DNA of 58,263 nt from Ustulina deusta (Eukaryota > Ascomycota > Sordariomycetes > Xylariales > Xylariaceae): positions 1 to 58,263 of the forward strand of contig JAJNNX010000094.1 of NCBI GenBank assembly GCA_023159155.1, read 5' to 3'. A program made the position numbers and the translations under genes. Each line of letters starts with the position of its first letter. Within the stretch, counting starts at the first letter, position 1. This document shows positions 45,640 to 58,263 of the stretch, one piece after another. Under the pieces are notes generated by a model. The model was given only the letters and a program-made list of their open reading frames with translations. It did not search any database and was not told the origin of the DNA.

Positions 45640-48320
45640 GGTTCTATAGCTAGTGTTGCTAATATTATACTAATTAAATAAAAAACTTAAAGTTATATAG
45701 CAAATAATAGTTTTTATTTGGGGTACTATTTTTATTTTTTAGTTTTTATTATAATAAAGTAGTATAATAATTAGTAAGGTTTAATATTTAGGTTTTAGTT
45801 TTAATTACTAAGCTTAAATAGAATATAATATAAGGGAAATAAGTCCTAGGTAGGTAAAATATAAGGGGTTTAATCTATTAGAATAAAGCAAGTCTTTAAT
45901 TAGTATTCTTGCTTATATAAGGGTTGCTTTAAAGAGTAGTTTAAGGCTGTTTACTAGATAACCTAGCCCTTTAATTCTAATATTTCCTTTTAGCAATATA
46001 CCAGTAAACAAAAAAGAATTTCTAAGCATATAACTAATAATTTTATTTCTTAATATCTAACTTTTGAAATAGCTTCTTGTTTAGTATGCTATTTATGAAT
46101 ATTTTTGAAATATTCTAACTGTTTTGCTAAATTATAGATATAAGATTTTATAAAAATTTTATTAGGTTTTTATTAAATTTAGATTTAGTATTAGTATTGC
46201 ATAAAATATATTTATTTGTTATAATAAATTTGTTTTTTTTTAGTATATTATTTATAAGTTTTAAAAACTTGTAGATTTTTTAATAATTTTTATATTTATT
46301 AAAGTAAAGTTAACTAGTAAAAAAGTTTAAGCAGTTAAAAGTATAGTAAATAGTATAATAATAAAGTTTACAAAAATATAAAGCTATTTTGTTTAATTTA
46401 GCTAATTAAAACTTTACTATTAATTCTTTAGTTTTATATAAGCTAATAATTAATAAAATATTAGTAATATTAATACTTTTAGCGTAGCTTAATAAAATTT
46501 ATTATATAAAATACTAAAATAAATTAAAAAAAATAATTATTATTTAAAGCTTTTATTGCTATAATAAAATTAGTTATTATAAAGAAATGCTTATTGCTAA
46601 GCTATAATACCTTAAAACTTTAAGCTTTTTTTATATTTTATAATATATTAAATATTTTTATATAAGCTAAAAATATTAGTATTAAATAACCTAGAGAAAT
46701 AAATTTTTTAATATTATCATAAATAGGAAGTTCATAAGGTCAAGTACAATATATAAAAAAATAAATTATATATTTAGTAAAGTTAGCTTATAAAACTAAA
46801 GCTTATAAAAAGAAAATTCTTTATTAAAGTAGGTGCAAACATAGTATATATATATAGTAAATATATACCGGTCTTAGTATGCTAGGCATAATAACTATCT
46901 TTCCCTCTTTAGTTAGGTTATTTTTTACCTAATATATATAAGTATACAAAATATAAAGTATATAGTATAAATAGGTAGTATATATGTTTATAAATAAAAG
47001 GTAATTTAAATATAAAGTTTATATAAAATTAAGGTAATATATATATAATTAATACAATATAATCAATTAAATATTTTTATTATATTAATAATATATAATA
47101 TTATTAATTAAAAGTTTTAGTATATATATAGTATAATATATATATATATATTATATATTTAAATATATAGTAAATTTTAATACTAATAATTTAAACATAA
47201 GCTATATATAAATTATTTATAAAATTGATCTAATTTTATATAAATATTTTAGCCTAAAATTTTTTTTTTTAGCCGCCGCTATTATTATTATTTGTTAGTT
47301 TTAGCTACTTATATATATCGCTACTATTATTTCTCCCTTTTTTTACTTTATTTTTATACTTTTTTTTTTTTTTTTACGCTTATATTACTATATTTAATAC
47401 TATTTTTAACCTTTCTTCTATTTTCTTTAATAAAAAGCTTTTATAAAAGTGCCGCAACTATTGCTTTTAACGTTTTGTTTGCTAAAAAGATATAAATAGC
47501 TGCAATTATTATAACCATAAATAATATATATATAAATAAGCTACTAAAACTAAAAACAAAGCTTATTAACGCAAACCTGCCAAAATTTTAGTTTATAGTA
47601 TATATATGTACTAATATTATTTTAGTAGTACTTATAATAAAGCTTAGCTTAACCTTGGCTAGTTTATTTAAATTATTTATATTTTAAAAAAAACTAAAGC
47701 ATTTTTTTATAATAAGTACTAAAAAAAACACAAAACATATAACCCTATAAATAAATCTATATTTATTTTATGTTAATATTAGTACTAACTTAAATTTTTT
47801 ATTTAATTAAATTCTAAGTTTAATATTTTTTGATATAATTTATATTAATAAATTATTAAACTAGTTTTGTTAGTTTTTTAACCCTAAAATAAATATAAAT
47901 AATAATAAAATTATTAATAAAACAAGTTTAATTATTTAGCAAGTTTTTATAAAGCTTTATTAATAACTAGTTAGTATTTAATTTTGTTTATTAAAAATAT
48001 TTTATTATTTTTTAGCAACTTATTATATATAGTTCAGCTTTACTAACAAACTTAGCAATACTAAAATAAATAGTTCTTTTATTGTTTTATTAAGTTTTTA
48101 TAAATTATTTATATATTTTTAATTAATAATATAATAAAAAAACATCTTGTTTTAAATAATAATACACTTTTTTTTTTACGCTATAAATATTTTTATTTAA
48201 TTTTATTTTGTATTATTATTTAATATAAATAAATAATTAATTAATATAAAGCATATTTTTATATAACCACTATATATTTTTAATTTAAAAATTATAGTTA
48301 TATATTATAAATATTAGCTA
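45640..48320. other. AT-rich relic region, no gene
   Basis: Composition falls abruptly at about 45640. Less degraded patches at 45820-46000 and 46840-46930 suggest more than one repeat layer. It ends at the target pentamer TTTAT (48321-48325) of copy C. Confidence 0.5.
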
Positions 48321-48325
48321 TTTAT

Positions 48326-48556
48326 TGTTATAATTAGTTAAGTAAAGCTTTTATAGCTAGTTTATTAATATTATAAACAAAGATTTTAAACTAAAAAAAA
48401 AAAAAAAAAAAAGTCAAAGTTTATAAAGTAAATAAATATAAATTATATATATATAGCTGCAAAGTTATAAGTTAGTCCATATATAGACTTTTTATTTTAT
48501 TGCTATATAGGTTTAAAATTTTTATAAGTTTTACTAAAACTATACTTATTATTATA
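48326..48556 (-). repeat. 3' LTR of copy C
   Basis: 231 bp beginning TGTTATAATTAG and ending ...TTATTATTATA, with a pure A-run inside. It pairs with 53582-53801. Confidence 0.8.
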
Positions 48557-51500
48557 CTATTTTTTTTTAAAACTAAAAATTTAAATATAATTTTAACTCA
48601 AAATTATTAATAATATTAAGTTTATATAATTTTTTTATATTATATTGTTTTATTATTATTTTTATAATTATTTATAAATTTATTAGCTATTATTATATAT
48701 ATTTATTTTTATAATTTTATAAAAAATTTAAAAGCTTTTTTATAAGTTTAATAAAATTAGTTAAACTTAATTAATATATTTTTAAAATTTTAAGCTATAT
48801 ACTAAGTATTATTAAAATTATAATTTTTTTAAATAATCTAATATTATAAGTTTTTATTTTTTTTATATATTTTTAATTATTTGATTTGTTTAATTTTGAA
48901 TTTTGTTTTATTATTAATATTTTTAATTAAAAGTAATAATTAAATTTATTAAAATAAAAAATTATTGCTTGCTTTTTATAATTAGTTAGTATAAAATAAG
49001 TTTTTTATTTTATTAAAATTAAACAAATTAAAAACATAGCTAAATTTTTGGTTTTTTAAGATTTTAAAAAATCTAACTAACTAAAAATTTAATCTAATAA
49101 TTAATACTTATATTACAAAACTTTTTTTTTTTAAAAAAACTTTATTTTTTATTTTAAAATTTATTAAATATTTTTTTTTATTAGCTTATAGTTTATATTA
49201 TTTTTATATAAAAAATTGCTATATTATATATAATTTTTTAAATATTTTAAGTTTCGCAAACTAGTTCAAATATTTATTATTAAAAAGTTTTATATTTTAA
49301 TTTTTATTATTATTTTTAATAGTAATATATTGATTAATAAATATTATAAAAAATTATATATAAAATTTAAAACAAAAAAATAAAGATTTTAATTGTTTTA
49401 ATATTTATTAATATAAAAATAAAGTTATTAGTCTAGTTTTTAATTAGTTAATTTTATTACTTTTTAAGTTTACAAATAATAAGTATTACTAAAATAGTAC
49501 TTAATATTTATAAAACTATTAATTATTACTATAAATTTAAAAATAAATAGTTTTATATTATTTAATATTTATATATTTAATATATTAAAAAATTTACATA
49601 AATTTTTATTATATTATATAACTAATAATTTTATAATATTTATTTTTTTATTAAACAAAGTTATAATTAAATAGCTAAATTTGTTTATAAATATTTATAT
49701 ATAGTTATAACTTTATTAGTTAAATAGTATATTTTTATTATTTATTATTATATATTATTATATTATAGCTAATATAAATAATAAATAAAAAAAGCTAAAA
49801 GTTTTATTTTATAATATTTTGTTTTTTTATAGTTATAATAATTATAAATATATTATTTATAATTATATTTTAAATAAAACTAATAATATTTTTGTTTTAA
49901 TATTTTAATTATTTTATATTAATTTTAGTATATAATAATTAAAAACATATAAACTTTTTAAATTAAAGCTATATAAAAAAAATAGTTTTATTTAAAATAA
50001 TTTTAAATATATATAATTTTTTATTTTTATTTTTTAGATTTTATAGTTAGTTTTTTTATTTAATTAAGTTTATTAGGTTAGCTTTTTAAAAAATATTAAA
50101 TAAAAAATTTATAATTTATATAAAACTTAATATTTTATTAAACAATACTAATATTATTATTTTTTTTTTAGTTTTTTTAGTTTTAATTATAAAAAGTTTA
50201 GCTATTTTTTTTAATAAAATATTAATTATTATTTATTTTTTTTTTAATTAGTATTAAAAAGTTAATTTAGTATATTTATTATATTAATAAAATATATTTA
50301 TTTAAAAAATATAATAAAATTTAATAATTAATTATTATAAAAAACTTAGTTTTAAAAAGCTTTAAGTAATAATATTTTAAAGTTTATATTACTGTTAAAA
50401 ATTTATAGTTTTAAATTAAATAAATTTATTTAGTTAATATTATTGTTTTAAAAAAATATTTTATAAATTTTTAAGTTATATTTTTTTATTACTACTAAAT
50501 AATTTTTTTTATTATATTATATAAAGTATTTATTTTTATTTATATTAGTTAGCTAGGCCTAAAAAAAACTAAAACAAATATGTTATATATTAATAGTTTT
50601 ATATATTTAAAAGTTTATTTTTATTTTAATCCTATTATAAATAGCTTATTTTTTTTAAATAGTTAATTTAAAAAAGTAGTAATTTTATTAATATAATAAA
50701 TAAATATATAAATATAATTATAAAACTTAAAAAATAATTAAATTAATTTAATATTTTTAAAATTATTAAAATTTTAATTTAAAATTGCTTAAATTTTTAT
50801 AAAGTTAATTTTAATTTTAATTTTAGTTTTTATAACTATTTTTTAATATTTTTTTAATATTTAATTTAATATAAATAATAGATTATTTTTTTATAATAAA
50901 TCTAGTACTATTTTTTTGTTTTAAAATAAATTAAAATATTATTTATATAAATATTTGCAAATTTATTTAAAAGTTTTTAAATTTATATATTAATAAAAGC
51001 TTGCTACTAAGCAAGTTTTATTTTTAAATTAAATAATAAAACTTTTTATTAAAATATTTTTTTATAAATATAAAAAAAAAAAAAATAATATAATTTTATA
51101 ATTAATAATAATTAATTATAAATTTATATTTAATCAATTTAAATTTAAATATAAATAAAATAAAAATAATATTTAAATTTATAACTAATAGTTTATTTAT
51201 AAACTTTTTTTTAAATAAAATAAATTATATAAATATTTAATATTAATAAAGCTTAAAAATATTTTTTTTATTATTAAGTTTTAGTACTATATTAAATTCT
51301 AGTTATAATAATAATAAAGTTTTAAAATTTTTTTTAAAAAAAATGTTTTTAAATATAATAGCTAAAAAAACAAAAAGCTTTATATTAACTTTATATATTT
51401 AAAGGTTTTTTTTTTAAAAAATAAGATTAGTTTATTATTAAAAGTTTTTTATAATATTATTTAGTTAATTTAAATTAATTCTTTTTATAAAATATTAATT

Positions 51501-53581
51501 ATTTTTAAGTTTTTTTTAAATAATTTAATATAATTATTTTTAGTTATTATAAACTTAATTATAATAAGTTTTTTTGAAGTTTTTTTAATTAGTTGTTTTT
51601 ATTTATTTTAATAAAAATAATTTTAAAAATTTTATATAATTTTTTTAATAATAGTTTAGGTTTTTTTTTTTTTAAAAATTAATATATAATTTTTTTTTAT
51701 TTTAGGTTTAAAAGTTTTAGGTCTTTTTTATATTTTTTTTAGTTTTAATTATTTTTAAAAAATTATTTTAATATTTAATTATATTAATTATTATTTTTTT
51801 ATATTTTTAGGTTTATATTTTATTATTTATAGCTAAAAAGTTTAATTATAATTATTAATAAAAATTAAACTAATAAAAATAAATTATTTAATTAAATTAA
51901 TTATTATTTTTAAGTTTTTATTAAAATATTTTATTTTATTAATTATTTAATACTAATAATAATATTATAATTAAAATTAATAATTTAAAATATTTAATTT
52001 TCAAATTATTAATTATTAATTTTTATAATATATATTAAATATTTATAAATTTTATTAACTATTTTATTTTAATATTATTAATTTATAATTAAATAAATAT
52101 TTTAAAAATAATTAATTTATTTTAGTTATATATTTTAACTAAAATAAATAAAAAAACTAATAAAAAACTTTTATTAGTTTTATTTATTTTTTAAATTAAA
52201 TAAACTATTAAAACTATTTTTATTATAGATTTTTTTTGCTAGTTAAATATTTAAAACTTTAAGTTTTTAGTTAAAATAATTAACTAATAAATTTTTTTTT
52301 TTATTATAAACAAAATAAGTTTTATTATTTTAATAAGCTTTTTTTTTTATAGTTAATATTTATTTTAATTATTTTAAAATAAATTTTTTAAAACTTTTAA
52401 AATTAGTTAAAAATTAATAAGCAAGTTTATTAAAAATTTAATTATTTCAATTAGATTTTTATTTAACTAAACTAATAAGTTTAATTTATTAATAATTTTT
52501 ATAAATTTGTTTAATATTATATATTAATTTAATAATTTTATTAATAACTAATTTATAAAAAATATTAAAATTTATATAAAAATAGTTTTATAATTTATAT
52601 TTTTCTTATAATTTAATAAATTAATACATTTAAGCTAAAGTATTAAATATAAAAATAAATTTATTAATATTTTTATTAGTTTTATATATATAAATTTAAA
52701 TTATTTTAATAATATTACTAAATAATTTTTTAATTAAATAAAAATATATTTTTATTAATTTTTTAGTATATTTTTTTAATTAGTTTATAATATATTAAAA
52801 TTAATTATTTTTAATTTAAAATATAATAATATTTTTATTTATTTATTTTTTATAAATTTATTAAAATTAGTTTTTTATATTTTAGCTTTTTTAATATAAA
52901 CAAGGTTTAAAACACTAAAAAATAAAAAAAATAATAAAACTAAAAAGTTTAAAGTTAATACTTTTAAATATATTTTTTATTATTAAATTATAGTTATTTT
53001 TTAAAAATATTAAAATAAATATATTAAAAAATTAATGCTTTATTTTTTTTATTTATTAAAAAAGTTCTATTAGAACTAATATGAAATTATAAGTTTATAT
53101 AGCTATAATATTTATTAATATATTTTTAAATATATTATTTATTTTAAATTGTTTTAGTTCTAGTTTAAATTTTGTTTTTTTAAATTTAAAATTTGCTTTT
53201 TTTTTTATTTTTCTTTTTAAGTATTAGTTTATTTAAAGCGTTTATAAAAAAGTTTAATGTTTAATTTTTTTTTTGTTATAAAATTTTTTTTTTAAAATTA
53301 TTTAATAATAAAAAACTAGCTATATTTAAAAATTAAAATTATTTTAATTATTTAAAAACTAAAAATAAAATAAAAATTTTTAAAATTAGGTTTTTTATAA
53401 ATTATTAGTTTTTAAGTAATATAAAAATTAAAAGTTTTATTAAAGTTATATTAAAATTAAATTTATATTATAAAATATATAACTAAAAGAAAAGTTTATT
53501 TATATTTTGCTAATTATAATAAAATAAAAAATATATATTTATTAAATCTTTATTAATAAATAATTAGTAAGCTTAAAGTAA

Positions 53582-53801
53582 TATTATAATTAATTAAGTA
53601 AAGTTTTTATAGCTAGTTTATTAATGTTATAAATAAAGATTTTAAATTAAAAAAAAAATTAAAGTTTATAAAATAAATAGATATAAATTCTATATATATA
53701 GCTATAGAGTTATAGGTTAGTTTATATATAGACTTTCTATTTTGCTGCTATATAGGTCTAGAGTTTTTATAGGTCTTGCTAAAACTATACTAACTATGAT
53801 A
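53582..53801 (-). repeat. 5' LTR of copy C
   Basis: 220 bp beginning TATTATAATTAA, the TG end changed to TA, and ending ...CTAACTATGATA. The perfect target pentamer follows. Confidence 0.8.
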
Positions 53802-53806
53802 TTTAT

Positions 53807-56800
53807 TATTTAATAATAAAGTTAAAAAAAATAGTTATAAATATTTATAATTAAACAACCTAAATTACTATTATAGCTGCTATAATAAACTTAAATATTT
53901 ACTATTTTAATAAAATTTAATTTTAGGAATAGTTTATATATAGCTTAATAATAAAGCGCAAATTAAATATTTAAAATAATTAGTTTGATTCTAACCGTAT
54001 AAGTTTTTTATAAGTTTATTTTTGCTAATTTGCTAAAGTTTAAAGCCAATATAATTATTAAATTAATTAAGTCTCTAAATAATAAAACTAAATACTTTTA
54101 AATAAAAATAAAAATAATTAATTTTTATTATTATTATTTTAAACATAAATTACTAAATTAAAAGTTTTTTTTTTTATAACTTTGCTATTATTTAAAAGTT
54201 TATATTGCTTTAAGTGCTATAATATTAGTAGCTAATACTTATTAATTATATTTAATTAGCTAGCTTTTTTATTTAATTTTATAATATAACTTATAATTAT
54301 ATATTTGTTTTATTACTATATTTTTAATTTTTTATTTATTTAAATTGTTTAAAAAGTTTAATATAAATAAATTATATATAATATTAGCTTTTTAAAACTT
54401 AAATAATTAAATAAAAAAAATATTATAAAAATAAATATATTATATTAAAAATATAAAATAATACGCTTATAATCTAATATAACTAAGGATCTAAAATAGG
54501 CTAATAAACTTAAATATAAGTTTAAAATATTTAAAATTTAAATTCTTTATAAATAATATTACTATATTTTTAATTTTATAAATTTTAAGTTTATATTTAA
54601 TATTATAATATTTTTAATGCTTTTTAATTATAATTTATTATTAATTTTTTAAGTTATTCCTAATAGTTTATAATTTTTATAATTATTTTTATACTACTAA
54701 TACTTTTTTTAAAATAAAATTATTTTTAATAAATAATCTAAACTTTAATATATAGCTATATAAAACTTTAAAAAATAACTTATTAATTATACTATTAATA
54801 GCTAAATTAATTATAAAATATATTTAAAAAAATAGTTATAGCTAATTAGTTTATTTATTATTAATAAAACATTTAAAGTAGTTTTTAATTGTTTAATTTA
54901 TATATTTTGTTTACTTATTAGTTTTAAAATAAAACATAACCAAATATCTTTTTTTAATTTTAAAATAATAGTATAGGTCTAATTAAAAATAACTAATAAA
55001 AAAAAAGCTATAATTTAACATAATATTTATAAAACCTTATAAATATATTTAATTTTTTAATAAAATAAAGTAGTAAATTATATTAAAGTTATTTTAATAT
55101 TAATAAAAAATAAATATATTAACTTAATAAATCTATTAATAATTATTAAAATAAAATTAATTTAGTAGTTTTTATTAAAAATTAAAAACAGTCGAACTAT
55201 AAAATCTATAAATAGTTTTTATATAAAAACTAAAAATATAAATAAAGTATTAAATTTGTTATATTTTTAATAATATTTTGCTTTTAATTTAAAACATATT
55301 ATATTACTACTTATATAGTTATTAATATTTACTTTTATTTTTAATTAAAAAAACTTATACTATAATAGTTCAAACATATGTTTTTATTTAAAATGCTTTA
55401 TTAATAAGTTATTATAATATAATTTAATAAACTAAAAATAAATAAATTTTTAAAAAAAAATATAAACTTTATTTTTATAATATAAAAAGATTTTTTAATT
55501 ATTTATTAAAAATCCGTAAGCTTTCTAGTATTAATACATTTTTTAATTAATTTATATTCAAGGTTTTTTTATTAAATATTTTAGATTATATTTTATAAAC
55601 TTTATAATATATTTAAATTTTAAAAGTTTTTATTATTTATAATTATTTATATTTATATATATATAACTGCTTATATAAAAATAGTTCTTTTTTTAAAAGG
55701 TCGGGCAATATATATTTTGTTTATTAATATTTTTAAATACTTATTAAAATTTTTAGTTTATACTACTACAATTTTTTTTTTTAGTATTAAAAAAAATTAA
55801 TATTTTTGAACAAATTGCTTATATAATTAGGTTAGCATAATAAAAGATTAGCTCTATTTTGCTTGCTTTGATTATATTTAATAATAAAATTAAAAAAAGC
55901 TAAATATATATATTAATAAGCTTATTTTTTATTTAGCTTTAAAGTTTTTATAAACGTTTAAAAATTACTATAATTAATTAATTTTTTAATTAATAACTTG
56001 TTTTTTTAAAAATAATACTGCTAATATTTAAAATATTTTATAATTATAAATATTTTTTAATCTAAAGTCTTATAGTTCGATTTTATATTAGTAAACTTAT
56101 AAAAATAAAACATAATAGAACGCTATTTATTTTAACTATTTTTTTAAAAAAAGTTTTTTGCTAGTACTACTTTAAAAAAATCGGTTTTTATTAATATTTG
56201 TTTTTTAAAATCAAAATATATAAAAAAAATAGCTTTTTTGAATAGGTCCTAAAACTTTTTAAAAACTTTTATTATAAGATAGTTTAAAAAAATGTAACTT
56301 TTTTTTTATTTTAGTTGCGCTTTTTTTTAAATATTAAGTTAGAAAAATAATAACTTAAAAATATTTTTAATAAAGTATTAATAAAAATTATAAAACTTTA
56401 AAAATTATTATAGTTTATAACAAAAATTAGAAAATAATTACTATTTAATTATATTAATATAACTAAAATTTTAAAAGCTTAATATATAGCTTAGCATTTT
56501 AAAATCTTTTAATAATTTTTTAAATATATTTTATATAAGATTTTTTATTTGTAAAAAATATAAAAATATTATTTAAATATATAATATAAAATATATTTAA
56601 AATATTATTAAATATTTTATATATATAGTTCTAAAAAGTAGCAAAAATATTATATAAACCTATAAATATAATTAAAAATTTATAATAGCTATAATATATA
56701 TAAAAAAGTATTTTTACTTTATTTTTTTTTTAATTTAGATATAATAATAAATATTTTTAAAATTAATTTTAATAAATATTTTAGTATATATAAGTCTATT

Positions 56801-58263
56801 TATTAATTCTAAAATAAAAATAAAATATAGCAATTTTTTTATATAATATAATTAAGTTTTTTATAATTTATATATAGTTTTAAATTTTTATTTTTTTTAA
56901 AAACAAACAAAATAAAAGTTTTAGCTAAGCTTTTAGATTTTTATATTTTTTTGTTAGCTATTATTTTTGCAAGCTATTTTTAAAAATTTTTAAGTTTGTT
57001 TTAAACTAATAAATAAATAAAATAATAAAATATTATAGCATTATTTTATGAATTAATAACTAAGTTCTTTTGTTTAAAGTATAAAAAAATACTAGTTTTA
57101 TTAGTATTAAAAAAATTAGCTAAGTTATAAAGTTTTAGCAAAATATTTTTAAAATTAGTATAATTTTTTTTAGTTTTTAATTTTTTTAACTAAAAAGGTT
57201 TAAAAAAATATATAATAGCTTAATAATATTTTTTATTTTTATAAGCTCTAACAAATTAATAAACTATAAAACTATTAATTCGAACTTAAATTAAATATAA
57301 TTTTTTGGTTCTTTAGTATAGTTTAAAAAAAAAGTACTGGACTTTTTTTTAACCGATTATTTTAGTTAATAGTAACGTAGGCATACTAAGATTTTTAAGT
57401 TATTTTATAGCTATTAATAAATTTATAAATAATCTAATAAGTATTATAACTAGAAAATATATTTTTAGTAGCATATTATAAAATATAAATATAAAATAAA
57501 GCTTTTTTTAATTTATTATATAAACCAAAAATATAACTAATATAATTATATTTAGCGTAAGAATTTAAATTAATAAATATTATATAAAATATAAAATTAA
57601 TATAAAACAAATATAAAAAGCTATTGTTTTAACTTAAGCTTTATAGCTAAAACTAAAACTATTTTTTATTTTTTTAATTATTATTTAAATATTTATTAAA
57701 ATATATTAAAGTTTTTTTATTTTTACTTTAACTAAGTTTTTTAAATCTAATATTTTTAATTTTTTATAGTTATAATTAATATAACCTATTTTTTTATAAT
57801 TAAAATAAAAAAGTTCTAAATATTACTATTTTACTTTAAGTAATTATTAAGGTTATTTTATAGTTATTTTTAAAATATATTAAAAATATATTAAAAATAT
57901 ATTAGCTAAAATATTTAAAAAATAATAATTTTTTAAATATATAATTATTAAAAAGTTACTAATTTAAATAAAATTATTTTAGTTAGTTACAGTACTAATA
58001 ACTATTTTAGTTTTAAACTATAATATAGTACTTGTAGCTTTTATAAAAATAATTTTTATTATTAAAATATTTTTGCTTAAAAAAGCTTTAGTATTATTAT
58101 TAATTTTAAAATTTATTAATATTAGTTTAGTTAATATTTAAATATAAAAGTTTTTATTAAGCTTTATAGCTTTAAAAATAAAAATTATTAGTTTTTAATA
58201 ATATTATATTATATTTATTACTACTAATTTTTTTAAAAATAATAAATTATTAAAATTTATAAT
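53807..58263. other. AT-rich relic region to window end, no gene
   Basis: No frames, and no LTR of the A-D family. It looks like one or more other degraded elements. Patches with residual C/G lie at about 56100-56260 and 57290-57400. I could not find flanking repeats. Confidence 0.45.

Larger units (their letters stand above)
48326..53801 (-). mobile_element. Copy C: near-complete RIP-degraded Ty3/gypsy-type LTR retrotransposon
   Basis: LTRs lie at 48326-48556 (3' LTR on this strand) and 53582-53801 (5' LTR). The element is flanked by a perfect 5-bp duplication TTTAT at 48321-48325 and 53802-53806. The interior is collinear with copy B from end to end, with several small deletions, and is more AT-shifted. 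The reverse-transcriptase box relic lies on the minus strand around 50920-50965. All frames are closed. Confidence 0.88.

Noticed and set aside
47292..47495. 67-codon frame rich in Phe, Leu and Tyr
   Set aside because: It is the translation of T-rich low-complexity DNA; the hydrophobicity is a composition artefact.
1..58263. CRISPR arrays, prokaryotic operons or ribosome binding sites
   Set aside because: Spliceosomal introns and RIP-type decay show a filamentous fungus; no array of regularly spaced repeats was seen.
1..58263. Telomere or subtelomere end
   Set aside because: No TTAGGG-type array at either edge; the AT blocks are internal repeat relics.

Overview
The window looks like part of the genome of a filamentous ascomycete (Pezizomycotina). 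Its two resolvable multi-exon genes carry 45-51 bp introns, mostly with fungal-type GT(A/G)...CTAAY...AG signals. Its composition is bimodal: long, extremely AT-rich blocks (by eye well under 25% GC, full of TA steps and stop codons) alternate with sharply bounded islands of ordinary composition. The AT blocks look like repeats destroyed by repeat-induced point mutation (RIP; C to T and G to A, mainly at CpA/TpG).

AT blocks. One LTR retrotransposon family occurs four times: copy D (1-568, cut by the window edge, minus), copy A (1411-7374, plus), copy B (30699-36390, minus) and copy C (48326-53801, minus). LTRs are about 220-242 bp. Near-perfect 5-bp target duplications are visible for A, B and C. 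A reverse-transcriptase catalytic box is still readable in A, with its two aspartates changed to asparagines as RIP would do. This points to the Ty3/gypsy type. The remaining AT blocks (569-1405, 7380-9160, 9331-14050, 15545-23160, 29645-30693, 36396-37890, 45640-48320, 53807-58263) are relics I could not assign.

Islands. (1) 14.1-15.5 kb holds a broken FAD-dependent monooxygenase (minus). (2) 23.2-29.6 kb holds, all on the minus strand, a fragment of a highly reducing polyketide synthase (end of the C-methyltransferase domain, linker, start of enoylreductase), the C-terminal end of an NRPS-like adenylation domain, the C-terminal end of a probable SAM methyltransferase, and a complete 544-residue major facilitator transporter with six introns, one of them GC-AG. 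Islands 1 and 2 together look like a dead secondary-metabolite cluster whose exporter survived. (3) 37.9-45.6 kb holds an intact single-exon UROD/MetE-like protein (355 aa) with MetE-type zinc-ligand motifs, and an intact three-exon fungal rhodopsin-domain membrane protein (369 aa), plus weaker candidates.

How they work together (inference). Oxygenase, PKS, adenylate-forming enzyme, methyltransferase and transporter are the usual parts of a polyketide-type pathway. Only the transporter is still open from start to stop. Several stops in the relics are TAG codons that one CpA-to-TpA change would produce, so RIP leaking from neighbouring repeats may have helped to kill the cluster. No rRNA, credible tRNA or CRISPR was seen.
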